A stretch of 64,000 bases of DNA from Salegentibacter sp. Hel_I_6 (GCF_000745315.1 NZ_JQNQ01000001.1:2666001-2730000); one strand, 5' to 3'; numbered from the stretch's first letter, positions 43,251 to 52,774 are shown. Notes: a model not told the origin generated them from the letters alone. A program made the numbers and translations.

Positions 43251-44666
43251 ATGAAAATTTTAAGAAAAACATATAATTATATAGTAATTGCAGGGCTATT
43301 TCTCACGTTCACAGCCTGTGACGATTACCTGGATATAAATGAGAATCCAAATAATCCTACCACTGCTCCTTTAGCAGGTTTAATGGTGAATTCTACATTT
43401 GAAACAGCTCAAAATACGTTTAGAATAGGAAATACTACCTCTAATTATGTTCAACATTTAGCATCTCCAAACCAGGGAAGTGCGTCAGATGTTATGGATG
43501 AGCTCAGTTTTAACGCAACCTGGTCTTCTTTGTACAATGTGATGACAGATCTTAACGATATGATTCTTGAGGCAAATGAAACGGGAGCGAATCATTATGA
43601 AGGGGTCGGCCAGGTGCTAATGGCTTTAAATTTGGCAATGACCGTTGACGCTTTTGGAGATGTGCCATTTAGTCAAAGTTTTAATTTTGAGACGATCACC
43701 CCGGCATATGATGATGACGCCGAATTATACAACAGGGTTTTTACGTTGCTTGATAGTGGTATAGCTAATCTTTCCCAGGAAACAGAATTGCCGATAGGTT
43801 CAGATGACTTTATTTATAATGGGGATGCAGATCAATGGATTAAATTTGCAAATATGCTTAAAGCACGTTATTTAAACCACTTAAGTAAAACAGATCAGTA
43901 TAATCCTACGGAAATCCTGGCTGCAATTGAAGCAGGTTTTGAAAGTAATGCGGACGATGCACAAGTAGAATATTTTGAAGAAGAATTTAATCCTTGGGCG
44001 AATGTTGCTATTAATAACGAGAACCTGCTTCTTGGGGGTTGGATTTCTGAACAATTTGTAGAAGCCACCGACGGAACAACTTTTGGAGTTGAAGATCCAC
44101 GTTTGCCATTCATGATTGGTACCACTGATGATGGGGATTATATTGGTGTTCCAAATGGAGCCGGCCGTGGTAGTGCAGCCGAATCTGGTGAGCGTTCCAC
44201 TCTTGTTCCGGGCGATTTTTATACTTCAGAACAATCTCCGGTTTTGATTGCTACCTATGCTGAGCAAAAATTTATTGAGGCTGAAGCAGCGTTTGAAGTT
44301 GATAAATCCCGTTCTTATAATGCATATCTGGAAGGAATTAGAGCGCACATGAGAATGCTGGGAGTTGAACAGGCTGAGATTGATGAATATGTTAGTAGTG
44401 CAGCAGTGAGTGTTGGAGAAGGAGACTTTAGTCTGGATCATATTTTTAAAGAAAAATGGATCGCTATGTTCCTGCATCCTGAAGCCTGGGTAGATGCAAG
44501 AAGGTATGATTATGATTATGAAAATTTTGATCTTCCTGAAAATTTAAATCCAGATCTTAATGGGCAGTTTATTAGAAGGTTGCGCTATCCAGATTCTGAA
44601 CTAGGTAGAAACGGTAGCAATGTGCCAGAAGTGACTTTGCTTGACCGTATTTTTTGGGACGAATAA
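43251..44666 (+). CDS. SusD/RagB family outer-membrane lipoprotein
   Basis: A 471-residue surface lipoprotein. The signal is YIVIAGLFLTFTAC, with Cys near residue 23, followed by DDYLDINENPNNPTTAP, a typical SusD beginning. The helical TPR-like core includes WSSLYNVMTDLNDMILEA and GVGQVLMALNLAMTVDAFGD. PVLIATYAEQKFIEAEAAF comes later, and the C-terminus carries IFKEKWIAMFLHPEAWVDAR. The FGDVPFSQ region fits the SusD-like group often linked to peptides or unknown polymers. It acts as the lid of the SusC transporter encoded just upstream; a terminator follows. Confidence 0.94.
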   Translation: MKILRKTYNYIVIAGLFLTFTACDDYLDINENPNNPTTAPLAGLMVNSTFETAQNTFRIGNTTSNYVQHLASPNQGSASDVMDELSFNATWSSLYNVMTDLNDMILEANETGANHYEGVGQVLMALNLAMTVDAFGDVPFSQSFNFETITPAYDDDAELYNRVFTLLDSGIANLSQETELPIGSDDFIYNGDADQWIKFANMLKARYLNHLSKTDQYNPTEILAAIEAGFESNADDAQVEYFEEEFNPWANVAINNENLLLGGWISEQFVEATDGTTFGVEDPRLPFMIGTTDDGDYIGVPNGAGRGSAAESGERSTLVPGDFYTSEQSPVLIATYAEQKFIEAEAAFEVDKSRSYNAYLEGIRAHMRMLGVEQAEIDEYVSSAAVSVGEGDFSLDHIFKEKWIAMFLHPEAWVDARRYDYDYENFDLPENLNPDLNGQFIRRLRYPDSELGRNGSNVPEVTLLDRIFWDE

Positions 44667-44689
44667 TCCTTAACAACTAAAACAATTTG

Positions 44690-44717
44690 AAATCTCCCGG
44701 TATTGCCGGGAGATTTT
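44690..44717 (+). terminator. Intrinsic terminator after susD
   Basis: ATCTCCCGG and CCGGGAGAT form a 9-bp stem around TATTG, followed by TTTT. It ends the susC-susD transcript. Confidence 0.85.
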
Positions 44718-44789
44718 AGTTTTAAATGGTTTAAGTATAATTATTATTGCTAAATGCCTAATTTTAAAGCTTACCTAAAAACCGGTAAA

Positions 44790-46250
44790 ATGATGAATTT
44801 TGATTATAAAAATATATGCTTATCTCTGATTATTCTCTTAACGGCATATGTAGGTTCTTCACAGGAAAAGGAGCTTTATAAAGAGCTTTACAATTCCTAT
44901 GAAAAGTTTAAAGAACAGTCCATTGAAAAACGCCGATTCACCCAGGCTAAAATTCAACCTTTAATACAGGAATTTAAACAAAACAATAAGTTTGAAGTAA
45001 CGAAAGTAGGGGAGTCAATAGAAGGTAGACCTCTCCAATTAATTTCTATTGGTGAGGGCAATGTAGATATTTTCCTCTGGTCGCAGATGCACGGCGATGA
45101 ATCTACCGCAACCATGGCTATTTTCGATATTCTTAATTTTCTCGATTCCGAAGCATATTTAGAAGAAAAAAAAGCAATGTTGAGGGAGGTAAAGCTTCAT
45201 TTTTTGCCTATGCTAAATCCCGATGGTGCAGAGCGTTTTCAGCGTAGAAACTTATTAGGAATAGATATTAATCGGGATGCGCTACGTTTGCAATCCCCGG
45301 AAAGTAGAACTTTAAAACGTGTTCGGGATAGCCTGGAAGCCGATTTTGGATTTAACCTGCACGATCAAAGCACCTATTATAATGCCGAAAGAACGCCGAA
45401 ACCTGCAACCATCTCCTACCTGGCTCCAGCTTATAATTATGAAAAGTCTATAAATGAGGTCCGTGGTGCAGCAATGCAGGTAATTGTGCAAATGAATACT
45501 ATATTGCAGGAATATGCCCCCGGCCAGGTTGGTAGGTATAACGACGATTTTGAGCCGCGTGCCTTTGGAGATAATATTCAGAAATGGGGAACGAGCACCA
45601 TTTTAATTGAGTCTGGCGGTTATCCTAACGATCCGGAAAAACAGGAAATAAGAAAGTTGAATTATGTATCAATTCTTGCTGCTGTATTTTCTATTGCGAA
45701 TAAAGATTATAAGCAAATCGATATTTCTGAATATGAAGATATTCCCAATAACGATAGAAAGCTATTTGATTTAAAACTAACTGGCCTTAATTATGAATTG
45801 TTAGGGGAAAACTATGTTTTAGATTTAGGAATCAACCAAAGGGAAATTCAGGATGAAAACCTGGATTATTACTATGATGCCTATATTTCAGATAGGGGCG
45901 ATCTTTCTACCTTTTATGCTTATAAAGAACTTGAAGCTTCCGCGTATAAGTTGGTTGAAGGGAAAGTTTATCCTAAAACCTTTAAAAATATAGCGAGACT
46001 TCAGGAAAAAGATATTTTAAAAATTTTGAAAGCTGGATATGCTTATGTTGCATTAAAAGAACTTCCGCAGGAAGATTTCATAGAAATACCAATTAATCTT
46101 GTAGCTGAAGGTTTTAATAAGCCTGATAGTCTTCAGCCAAACTTCTTTCTGGAAAAAGATGGGAAATTAGAGTATGCAGTAATCAATGGCTTTTTAGTAG
46201 ATCTTTCCGCGGAAAAATATGAAGTTAAAAATGCCCTTATTTTAGACTAG
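44790..46250 (+). CDS. M14 family zinc carboxypeptidase, exported
   Basis: The frame opens at 44754; I prefer ATG 44790 (or 44793), which begins a signal peptide (ICLSLIILLTAYVGSSQ), giving 486 residues. The peptidase domain covers about 60-310. The zinc ligands are His and Glu of WSQMHGDESTATMA and the His of FNLHDQSTY. LPMLNPDGAERFQRRNLLGI and INRDA form the substrate-Arg/Asn region. The catalytic Glu is in STILIESGGYPND. The C-terminal ~170 residues have no recognised domain. It would trim peptides in the periplasm or outside. It follows the Sus pair but has its own transcript, because a terminator intervenes. Confidence 0.88.
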   Translation: MMNFDYKNICLSLIILLTAYVGSSQEKELYKELYNSYEKFKEQSIEKRRFTQAKIQPLIQEFKQNNKFEVTKVGESIEGRPLQLISIGEGNVDIFLWSQMHGDESTATMAIFDILNFLDSEAYLEEKKAMLREVKLHFLPMLNPDGAERFQRRNLLGIDINRDALRLQSPESRTLKRVRDSLEADFGFNLHDQSTYYNAERTPKPATISYLAPAYNYEKSINEVRGAAMQVIVQMNTILQEYAPGQVGRYNDDFEPRAFGDNIQKWGTSTILIESGGYPNDPEKQEIRKLNYVSILAAVFSIANKDYKQIDISEYEDIPNNDRKLFDLKLTGLNYELLGENYVLDLGINQREIQDENLDYYYDAYISDRGDLSTFYAYKELEASAYKLVEGKVYPKTFKNIARLQEKDILKILKAGYAYVALKELPQEDFIEIPINLVAEGFNKPDSLQPNFFLEKDGKLEYAVINGFLVDLSAEKYEVKNALILD

Positions 46251-46293
46251 GAGGAAATCAAGGTAAAGAGCGAATTAAAAATATGAGATTACG

Positions 46294-46301
46294 TATCTTT
46301 G
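46294..46301 (+). promoter_or_regulatory. -7 promoter box (TATCTTTG) of queE
   Basis: An exact -7 consensus only 6 bases before the ATG at 46308. The expected transcription start falls on or next to the start codon, so the message may be leaderless. Confidence 0.7.
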
Positions 46302-46307
46302 CAGGCT

Positions 46308-46940
46308 ATGATTACAGAAGAGACAAAGGCATTGGTAGACGATGGGATAATGCTTCCTTTAATGGAAGAATTTTACACCATTCAGGGGGAAGGATTTCAT
46401 AAAGGAACGGCTGCGTATTTTATTAGAATTGGAGGTTGCGATGTAGGATGCCATTGGTGTGATGTAAAAGAAAGCTGGGATCCATCAATTCATCCACCAA
46501 CTCATATTGGGGAGATTGTAGAGAAAGCAGTAGCGAACAGTAAGACTATTGTGATTACAGGCGGAGAACCTTTAACATGGGATATGACACGCCTTACCGG
46601 CGCTTTAAAAGCAAAAGGATGTGATATTCATATAGAAACTTCTGGAGCTTATAAACTTACCGGGCATTGGGATTGGATTTGTTTATCGCCTAAAAAGATA
46701 AAATTACCAACCGAAGAAATTTATCCGCTGGCACACGAGTTAAAAGTGATTGTTTTTAATAAGCACGACTTTCTATTTGCCGAAGAACAGGCAGCTAAGG
46801 TTAGTGAGAACTGCATATTATACCTTCAGCCAGAATGGAGTAATCGTGATAAAATGATGCCGCTTATAGTAGATTATGTAATGAAAAAACCAAAGTGGAA
46901 AGTTTCTTTACAAACTCACAAGTATCTCAATATCCCATAA
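46308..46940 (+). CDS. queE: 7-carboxy-7-deazaguanine synthase QueE
   Basis: A radical SAM enzyme of the queuosine/deazapurine pathway that converts carboxytetrahydropterin to carboxydeazaguanine. The open frame extends to a TTG at 46299, but that codon lies inside the promoter box, so I start at ATG 46308 (MITEETKALVDDG), giving 210 residues. PLMEEFYTIQGEGFHKGTAA is the QueE opening. The cluster motif is GGCDVGCHWCDVKESW (CxxxCxxC), and SAM contacts include ITGGEPLTW. The C-terminus contains LQPEWSNRDK and VSLQTHKYLNIP. No other queuosine gene is adjacent. Confidence 0.94.
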   Translation: MITEETKALVDDGIMLPLMEEFYTIQGEGFHKGTAAYFIRIGGCDVGCHWCDVKESWDPSIHPPTHIGEIVEKAVANSKTIVITGGEPLTWDMTRLTGALKAKGCDIHIETSGAYKLTGHWDWICLSPKKIKLPTEEIYPLAHELKVIVFNKHDFLFAEEQAAKVSENCILYLQPEWSNRDKMMPLIVDYVMKKPKWKVSLQTHKYLNIP

Positions 46941-46942
46941 AA

Positions 46943-46980
46943 TAAAACGGCTGTTTGTAAATCAAACAGCCGTTTTTTAA
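46943..46980. terminator. Bidirectional terminator between queE and the DUF2911 gene
   Basis: AAAACGGCTGTTTG and CAAACAGCCGTTTT form a 14-bp stem around TAAAT. T and A runs on the two sides let it serve both convergent genes. Confidence 0.85.
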
Positions 46981-46996
46981 TTCTTTCAATCTAAAA

Positions 46997-47569
46997 TTAT
47001 CCTGCAGGCGAGAAAGGTACTTTTACATATTTATCAGCCCATCCCATTAATAAATTGGCACCGGCTTGATCTTCCTCCTGTTCAATAGACATAGAGAAAT
47101 TCTCAATTTTACTGCTTGAATTTCTAACCGGAACTGTAATCCTTACGTAGTCTTCTTTATCTGTATACTCATAAGCTCCCCAGGTATGTATTGATTTATT
47201 TAAAATAATAGTCCATTCTTTTTCATCTGGAATAGTGAAAATTGTGTAAGTACCTGCTTTTACAACTTCATTACCAATTTTCATATCCTTGTATAGTGTT
47301 ATTTCAGTAGCTTCATTCGCTCCTGTTCTCCATACTTCTCCATAAGGAACAAGTTTTCCAAAAATTTCCCGATCCCTGGTTTGAGGTCTACTATAAATTA
47401 CTCGCATAACAACTTCATCAGATTGATCTCGGTGGACAATCATATCCAGCGGACTTGCATCTAATTTTGGAAAGTTGGGACCGTTTGTTTTTTCTGTTTC
47501 TTGGGCCAGTACGTCCTGGAATCCAAGAAATCCTATTAAACATAGTGTAGTTAAAAGTATTCTTTTCAT
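46997..47569 (-). CDS. DUF2911 domain protein, exported
   Basis: A 190-residue protein with a signal peptide (ILLTTLCLIGFLGFQDVLAQ). The DUF2911 domain follows: VVMRVIYSRPQTRDREIFGK, LVPYGEVWRTGANEATEITL, AGTYTIFTIPDEKEWTIILN and HTWGAYEY. The sequence predicts a beta-rich fold of about 140 residues. The family is common in Bacteroidota and its function is unknown; it is probably periplasmic. A near-match -7 box (TATCTTTA) lies upstream at 47589-47596. Monocistronic. Confidence 0.88.
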   Translation of the reverse strand: MKRILLTTLCLIGFLGFQDVLAQETEKTNGPNFPKLDASPLDMIVHRDQSDEVVMRVIYSRPQTRDREIFGKLVPYGEVWRTGANEATEITLYKDMKIGNEVVKAGTYTIFTIPDEKEWTIILNKSIHTWGAYEYTDKEDYVRITVPVRNSSSKIENFSMSIEQEEDQAGANLLMGWADKYVKVPFSPAG

Positions 47570-47815
47570 TGTGTTTGATTTTTAAGGTTAAAGATAGTTT
47601 ACTGTTGGTTCTTAACGTGTTAAAGAACTATTTAGTTGCTGTTAAAATATTAAATTTTTACAGATGTAAAGTTTGTAAGCATTTGATGCATTTTTTGCTT
47701 ATAAATGAATTCTAATTTAATGAATATTATTTTCATTTTATATGAATAGACTATCATCTGTTTATTAAATGTAATCTCTTCTGCATATTTGTATGGAATT
47801 AATAAAGCAAATGTT

Positions 47816-49435
47816 ATGTGTGGAATTTTAGCAGTAATCGGGAAACGATTATCAGAAGAAAAGATTAGCGGGCTATCAAAAAGAATGTTGCATCGCGGTC
47901 CAGACGAAAGTGATGTGCACGTAACCGAAGAAGGTTATGTATTAAGTCACGAAAGATTGTCTATTGTAGATCTTGAAACCGGAAAACAACCTATCCAGGG
48001 TACTTCAACTGCCTGGATGGTTCACAACGGAGAGATCTATAACCACCAGGCTTTGCGAATTAATGAATTAAAAGATCATTCCTTTAGAACTACAGGAGAT
48101 TCAGAAGTAATCGTTCATTTATATGAAGAATATGGGGTTGATTTCCTTGATAAATTAGACGGAGTATTCTCTTTTGTGGTGGTAGATGGGAAAGATTTTA
48201 TCGCAGCAAGAGATCCAATTGGGGTGAAACCACTTTATTATGGAACCGATGATGAAGGTTCTATTTGGTTTGCCAGTGAAATGAAAGCTTTAGTAGATCA
48301 GTGTAGTAGTTTAGCAGCATTTCCTCCGGGGCACTATTACACCCCGGAAACTGGTTTTGTAGAATATTACACTCCAGATTGGTTTGATTATAGAAAAGCA
48401 ACAGAAAAATTAGACCTTACTAAATTAAGAGAAAGTCTTATTGAAGCAACCCGAAAAAGACTGATGGCAGATGTGCCTCTTGGAGTTTTGTTAAGTGGAG
48501 GTTTAGATTCTTCTTTAACTTCTTCTATTGCCGCTAGATTGATGAAAGACAGTGGTCAAAAATTACATTCGTTCTCAATTGGTCTAGACGAAAGTGCACC
48601 AGATCTTATTGCCGCCAGAAAAGTTGCTGAGTTTCTTGGAACCGAACATTCTGAAATACATTTTACCGTTGAAGAAGGAATTGATATTCTTAAGAAACTG
48701 GTATGGCATTTAGAAACTTACGATGTAACATCAATAAGAGCAAGTACGCCTATGTATTTCCTTTCAAAAGCAATTGCTGAAAAAGGCGTAAAAGTAGTTT
48801 TAAGCGGGGAAGGAGCCGATGAGATCTTTGGAGGCTACTTATACTTTAAAAACGCACCTTCGGCTGATGATTTCCAAAAAGAAACCATTAGAAGAGTACA
48901 AAGACTTGCTACTGCGGATTGCCTTAGAGCAGATAAATCTACAATGGCTCACGGTCTTGAGGCAAGGGTACCATTCTTAGATAAAGCATTCTTAAAAACT
49001 GCCATGGAAACTGAGGCAGTTCATAAACTACCAAAAACTTATGATGGAGTTGAAAAATATATTCTAAGAAAAGCCTTTGATACTCCACAGCAGCCATTTC
49101 TGCCGGAAGAGGTTTTATGGAGACAAAAAGAGCAATTTAGTGATGGGGTAGGTTATAGCTGGATAGATGAGTTAATTGCTTATGCATCAGCCAGGGTTAG
49201 TGATGAGCAAATGGCATCAGCTTCAGAGAAGTATCCATACAACACACCGGCTACCAAAGAAGCATATTTTTATAGAGAGATATTCCACAGTCATTTCCCA
49301 CAGGAAAACGCTGCGAAAACCGTAAAAAGATGGATTCCGAAATGGCAGGAAGACCTTGATCCAAGTGGAAGAGCAAATACTTCTCACGTTGCTACAAACG
49401 CCAAAAAAGAACTTGAAGAATTAGTAGGAATTTAG
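47816..49435 (+). CDS. asnB: Asparagine synthetase B (glutamine-hydrolysing)
   Basis: Makes asparagine from aspartate, ATP and glutamine. The open frame begins at 47789, but the enzyme needs Cys2 as its nucleophile, which fixes the start at ATG 47816 (MCGILAVIGKRL); 539 residues. The class II glutaminase domain (about 1-190) has RMLHRGPDESDVHV and VHNGEIYNHQAL. The synthetase domain carries the PP-loop GVLLSGGLDSSLTSS near 225 and VVLSGEGADEIFGGYLYF near 330. The C-terminus is RKAFDTPQ...WRQKEQFSDGVGYSW-like, as in other AsnB. A near-match -7 box (CATATTTG) lies at 47784-47791. Confidence 0.95.
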   Translation: MCGILAVIGKRLSEEKISGLSKRMLHRGPDESDVHVTEEGYVLSHERLSIVDLETGKQPIQGTSTAWMVHNGEIYNHQALRINELKDHSFRTTGDSEVIVHLYEEYGVDFLDKLDGVFSFVVVDGKDFIAARDPIGVKPLYYGTDDEGSIWFASEMKALVDQCSSLAAFPPGHYYTPETGFVEYYTPDWFDYRKATEKLDLTKLRESLIEATRKRLMADVPLGVLLSGGLDSSLTSSIAARLMKDSGQKLHSFSIGLDESAPDLIAARKVAEFLGTEHSEIHFTVEEGIDILKKLVWHLETYDVTSIRASTPMYFLSKAIAEKGVKVVLSGEGADEIFGGYLYFKNAPSADDFQKETIRRVQRLATADCLRADKSTMAHGLEARVPFLDKAFLKTAMETEAVHKLPKTYDGVEKYILRKAFDTPQQPFLPEEVLWRQKEQFSDGVGYSWIDELIAYASARVSDEQMASASEKYPYNTPATKEAYFYREIFHSHFPQENAAKTVKRWIPKWQEDLDPSGRANTSHVATNAKKELEELVGI

Positions 49436-49460
49436 GTTAAACAATCGTGTGGTTTGTTAT

Positions 49461-49504
49461 GCCCGGAATACAGCGAATTTTTGCTGTATTTTGGGCTTTT
49501 TTTT
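49461..49504 (+). terminator. Intrinsic terminator after asnB
   Basis: GCCC-GG-AATACAGC pairs with GCTGTATT-TT-GGGC around GAATTTTT, followed by T8. This is a two-part stem with an internal mismatch. Confidence 0.8.
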
Positions 49505-49570
49505 GCACAAATTGTTAATAACTTAAAGCTGGTAGAGAGCTTGTAAGCACATTAAAAATGTGCGTTTTGT

Positions 49571-49578
49571 TATATTTG
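49571..49578 (+). promoter_or_regulatory. -7 promoter box (TATATTTG) of gyrB
   Basis: An exact TAnnTTTG match 40 bases before the gyrB ATG. Confidence 0.65.
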
Positions 49579-49617
49579 TTCGTTATTCAAAATAGACGAA
49601 TTTAATTAGCGAAATAT

Positions 49618-51558
49618 ATGAGCGAAGAACCCAAAAAACAAAGTTATTCCGCCGATAGTATTCAGGCTTTAGAAGGAATGGAGCACGTGCGCCTTAGGCC
49701 TTCAATGTATATTGGGGATACCGGCGTTAGAGGTTTGCACCATTTGGTGTATGAGGTGGTAGATAACTCTATAGATGAGGCTATGGCCGGCCATTGTGAT
49801 ACTATTAAAGTTACCATAAATGAAGATGGGTCGGTAACTACCGAAGATAACGGAAGAGGAATTCCCGTAGATCTTCACAAAAAAGAAGGTGTTTCTGCCC
49901 TGGAGGTGGTAATGACCAAAATTGGTGCCGGTGGTAAATTCGATAAAGATTCTTATAAAGTTTCTGGTGGACTTCACGGGGTTGGGGTAAGTTGTGTGAA
50001 TGCACTTTCTTCTACGCTTAAAGCCACGGTTTACAGAGATAACAAGATTTGGGAGCAGGAATATGAAAAAGGAAAACCGATGTATCCGGTTAAACCTGCT
50101 GGTGAAACCGAACTAAATGGTACCGTGATTACCTTTAAACCAGATCCGAGTATTTTTCAGCAAAGTGTAGATTACAGCTACGAAACTTTGTCTAGCAGAA
50201 TGCGTGAGTTGGCTTATTTGAACAAAGGAATTCAAATTACACTTACCGATAAGCGTGAGGTTAATAAAGAAGGTGAATATCTTTCAGAAAGATTTCATTC
50301 TGAAGAAGGCTTAAAAGAATTTATAAAATTCCTTGATGGAAATCGTGAGCCAATTATCGCTGATGTAATCGCGATGGAAGGCGAAAAGAATGATATTCCG
50401 GTTGAGGTAGCGATGGTTTATAATACCTCGTTTAGTGAGAACCTGCATTCTTATGTTAATAATATAAACACCCACGAAGGAGGAACACACTTATCTGGTT
50501 TTAGACGTGGTTTAACTACCACGCTTAAAAAATATGCCGATGCTTCGGGTATGCTGGATAAATTGAAATTTGAGATCGTTGGAGATGATTTCCGTGAAGG
50601 ATTAACCGCGATTATTTCAGTAAAAGTTGCAGAACCTCAATTTGAAGGTCAAACAAAAACAAAATTAGGTAACAGGGAAGTGACTTCGGCTGTTTCTCAG
50701 GCAGTTTCAGAAATGCTTGAAAATTACCTGGAAGAAAACCCGAATGATGCAAAAACCATTATTCAAAAGGTAATTCTTGCAGCCCAGGCCAGGAATGCGG
50801 CTAAGAAGGCCCGTGACATGGTTCAGCGTAAAACGGCAATGAGTATTGGCGGTTTGCCCGGGAAATTATCTGACTGTTCCGAGCAGGATCCTACCCAAAG
50901 TGAAGTGTTTCTTGTAGAGGGTGACTCTGCAGGTGGTACTGCCAAACAAGGGCGGGATCGAAAGTTTCAGGCTATTCTTCCGTTAAGAGGTAAAATTCTG
51001 AATGTTGAAAAAGCGATGACGCATCGTGTTTTCGATAATGAAGAAATAAAAAATATTTATACCGCGCTTGGGGTTACCATAGGGACTGAAGAAGACAGTA
51101 AAGCTTTAAATACCGATAAATTAAGATATCATAAAGTAGTGATTATGTGTGATGCCGATGTAGATGGTAGTCACATTGAAACACTTATTTTAACCTTTTT
51201 CTATAGGTATATGAAGGAATTGATTGAAGGAGGGCACATTTATATCGCCACTCCTCCTTTGTATTTAGTGAAAAAAGGTAGCAGAAAGCGTTATGCCTGG
51301 AGCGAGGAAGAGCGCGATGAAATTGCCGATAGTTATAGCGGTGGAGTTCAGATTCAACGATACAAAGGTTTGGGGGAGATGAATGCCGAGCAACTTTGGG
51401 ATACCACAATGGATCCTGAAAGGCGTAAGTTAAGACAGGTGAAAATTGATAATAGTGGTGAAGCCGATAGAATTTTCTCTATGTTAATGGGAGATGAGGT
51501 GCCACCAAGACGTGAATTTATTGAGAAAAATGCTAAGTATGCTAATATTGATGCTTAA
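49618..51558 (+). CDS. gyrB: DNA gyrase subunit B
   Basis: The ATPase subunit of DNA gyrase; 646 residues. The GHKL domain has EGMEHVRLRPSMYIGDTGVR near residue 18, VVDNSIDEAMAGHCD and EDNGRGIPVDLHKKEG. GLHGVGVSCVNALS follows. The transducer contains NNINTHEGGTHLSGFRRGLT. The TOPRIM domain has VFLVEGDSAGGTAKQGRDRK near 430 and MCDADVDGSHIETLILTFFY. The C-terminal end holds QRYKGLGEMNAEQLWDTTMD. Length and the strictly conserved KGLGEMN motif favour GyrB over ParE, but the two are similar. A terminator follows. Confidence 0.95.
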   Translation: MSEEPKKQSYSADSIQALEGMEHVRLRPSMYIGDTGVRGLHHLVYEVVDNSIDEAMAGHCDTIKVTINEDGSVTTEDNGRGIPVDLHKKEGVSALEVVMTKIGAGGKFDKDSYKVSGGLHGVGVSCVNALSSTLKATVYRDNKIWEQEYEKGKPMYPVKPAGETELNGTVITFKPDPSIFQQSVDYSYETLSSRMRELAYLNKGIQITLTDKREVNKEGEYLSERFHSEEGLKEFIKFLDGNREPIIADVIAMEGEKNDIPVEVAMVYNTSFSENLHSYVNNINTHEGGTHLSGFRRGLTTTLKKYADASGMLDKLKFEIVGDDFREGLTAIISVKVAEPQFEGQTKTKLGNREVTSAVSQAVSEMLENYLEENPNDAKTIIQKVILAAQARNAAKKARDMVQRKTAMSIGGLPGKLSDCSEQDPTQSEVFLVEGDSAGGTAKQGRDRKFQAILPLRGKILNVEKAMTHRVFDNEEIKNIYTALGVTIGTEEDSKALNTDKLRYHKVVIMCDADVDGSHIETLILTFFYRYMKELIEGGHIYIATPPLYLVKKGSRKRYAWSEEERDEIADSYSGGVQIQRYKGLGEMNAEQLWDTTMDPERRKLRQVKIDNSGEADRIFSMLMGDEVPPRREFIEKNAKYANIDA

Positions 51559-51583
51559 GTAATTATAATCCCCGTAAAATCTG

Positions 51584-51616
51584 AAACCCCGTAAGCCTTT
51601 GCTTACGGGGTTTTTT
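51584..51616 (+). terminator. Intrinsic terminator after gyrB
   Basis: AAACCCCGTAAGC and GCTTACGGGGTTT form a 13-bp stem around CTTT, followed by a T run. Confidence 0.9.
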
Positions 51617-51690
51617 ATTGCCTTTAATTAACATTATTTTTGGAATATATTTTTTGCTATTTTTACCCTCTAACTTAACACCTACTTATT

Positions 51691-52683
51691 TTGAAAATTC
51701 AATACTTAGTTTTGATACTTTGTGTATCATTTGTTTCTAAATCTTTTGCACAAGATGATCTCCAGAAATTTGCAAACGAAATGCTTTACATCGCCGATGA
51801 ATTCGCTGGCCCTGCAGCAGAAGGCGCAGCATACCAGGCCGGTGCCGGTTGGTTTACTTCGGCCACGGCATTAAAACCATGGAAAGTAGAAGTTTCATTT
51901 CATGGAAATGCATTATTCGTGCCTTCCAATAAACAAACTTATACTATTTCGAATAATGATCTTGCCGGGGTACACGCTAACGGTGGTCCTATTTTAAGTC
52001 TTAGAGGAGAAGGAAGTAACGCCGTGGTTCCTACTGCTTTTGGTGGGGAAACAGATGTTTTCTTTGAGGGTAGTCTTTTAGGACAATCTTTTGAATTCCA
52101 GGCCCTGGAAGGAGTTGATAAAGGTGTAGTAGCTTATCCTTTTGTTCAGGCTACTGTGGGTTTACCTTATGAAACTGAATTTGCTGCCAGGTTTTTGCCT
52201 CAATTCACCGTAGATGGTGTAGCGGTAACTACATACGGAGCAGGATTAAAGCATAATTTCTCACAATATTTTAAATTTAATAACGAAGATGATTTTCAGG
52301 CCGCTGCAATAATTGCATTTAGTAAATTTAATGTAGAGTACGAATTTTCGCCAGTGACTATTCCTAATATTGTAAATTTAAACCTGGTAGATGTGAATGC
52401 CAATCTTTGGATGGCCTCTGTAATGGGTTCTAAGAAATATGGAGATAGTTTTGAAGTATTTGGAGCTTTAGGAGCTACAAATTCTAGTTTTAACTATGCT
52501 ATGGGAGGTAATGGTGTGGCTCTATCGCCAATTAATACAGCTCTTAGAGGACTGGATCAAACTCAGGCGCAGATAAAAGCCGATCTTGGTTTTAATATTT
52601 ATTTCAATAGATTTAAAATTAGTACCATGGCGACTGCAGGCAAGTTTTTTCATCTAAACTTGGGCTTACACTTTAGAATTTAA
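51691..52683 (+). CDS. Outer-membrane beta-barrel-like protein (DUF6588-like)
   Basis: A 330-residue protein starting at TTG (MKIQYLVLILCVSF), with a signal peptide cleaved near SFAQ (residue 21). The mature part opens with a short helix (LQKFANEMLYIADEFAGPAA). It then has Gly-rich alternating strands such as WKVEVSFHGNALFVP, VVAYPFVQATVGLPYETEFA and VFGALGATNSSFNYAMGGNG. It ends in FFHLNLGLHFRI with a terminal aromatic/hydrophobic strand, as in outer-membrane barrels. The pattern resembles the DUF6588 group; function unknown. Its TTG start is supported by the signal peptide that begins there. Confidence 0.75.
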   Translation: MKIQYLVLILCVSFVSKSFAQDDLQKFANEMLYIADEFAGPAAEGAAYQAGAGWFTSATALKPWKVEVSFHGNALFVPSNKQTYTISNNDLAGVHANGGPILSLRGEGSNAVVPTAFGGETDVFFEGSLLGQSFEFQALEGVDKGVVAYPFVQATVGLPYETEFAARFLPQFTVDGVAVTTYGAGLKHNFSQYFKFNNEDDFQAAAIIAFSKFNVEYEFSPVTIPNIVNLNLVDVNANLWMASVMGSKKYGDSFEVFGALGATNSSFNYAMGGNGVALSPINTALRGLDQTQAQIKADLGFNIYFNRFKISTMATAGKFFHLNLGLHFRI

Positions 52684-52731
52684 ATCTCATAGTTTTAACC
52701 ATATCTTATAGTAATACTATATCAATATTTG

Positions 52732-52739
52732 TATTTTTG
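52732..52739 (+). promoter_or_regulatory. -7 promoter box (TATTTTTG) of mdh
   Basis: An exact TAnnTTTG match 36 bases before the mdh ATG. Confidence 0.6.
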
Positions 52740-52774
52740 GGTTCAAATATTAATCGATTTAAATAAAATATAAG

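Noticed and set aside
44690..44717. Hairpin after susD considered as a mobile repeat
   Set aside because: A short GC stem directly followed by T's after a stop codon is a normal terminator.
47784..47791. CATATTTG and similar one-mismatch boxes as confirmed promoters
   Set aside because: One-base deviations from TAnnTTTG are frequent by chance in this AT-rich DNA. They are mentioned in gene entries, and only the one before lgt is listed, at low confidence.
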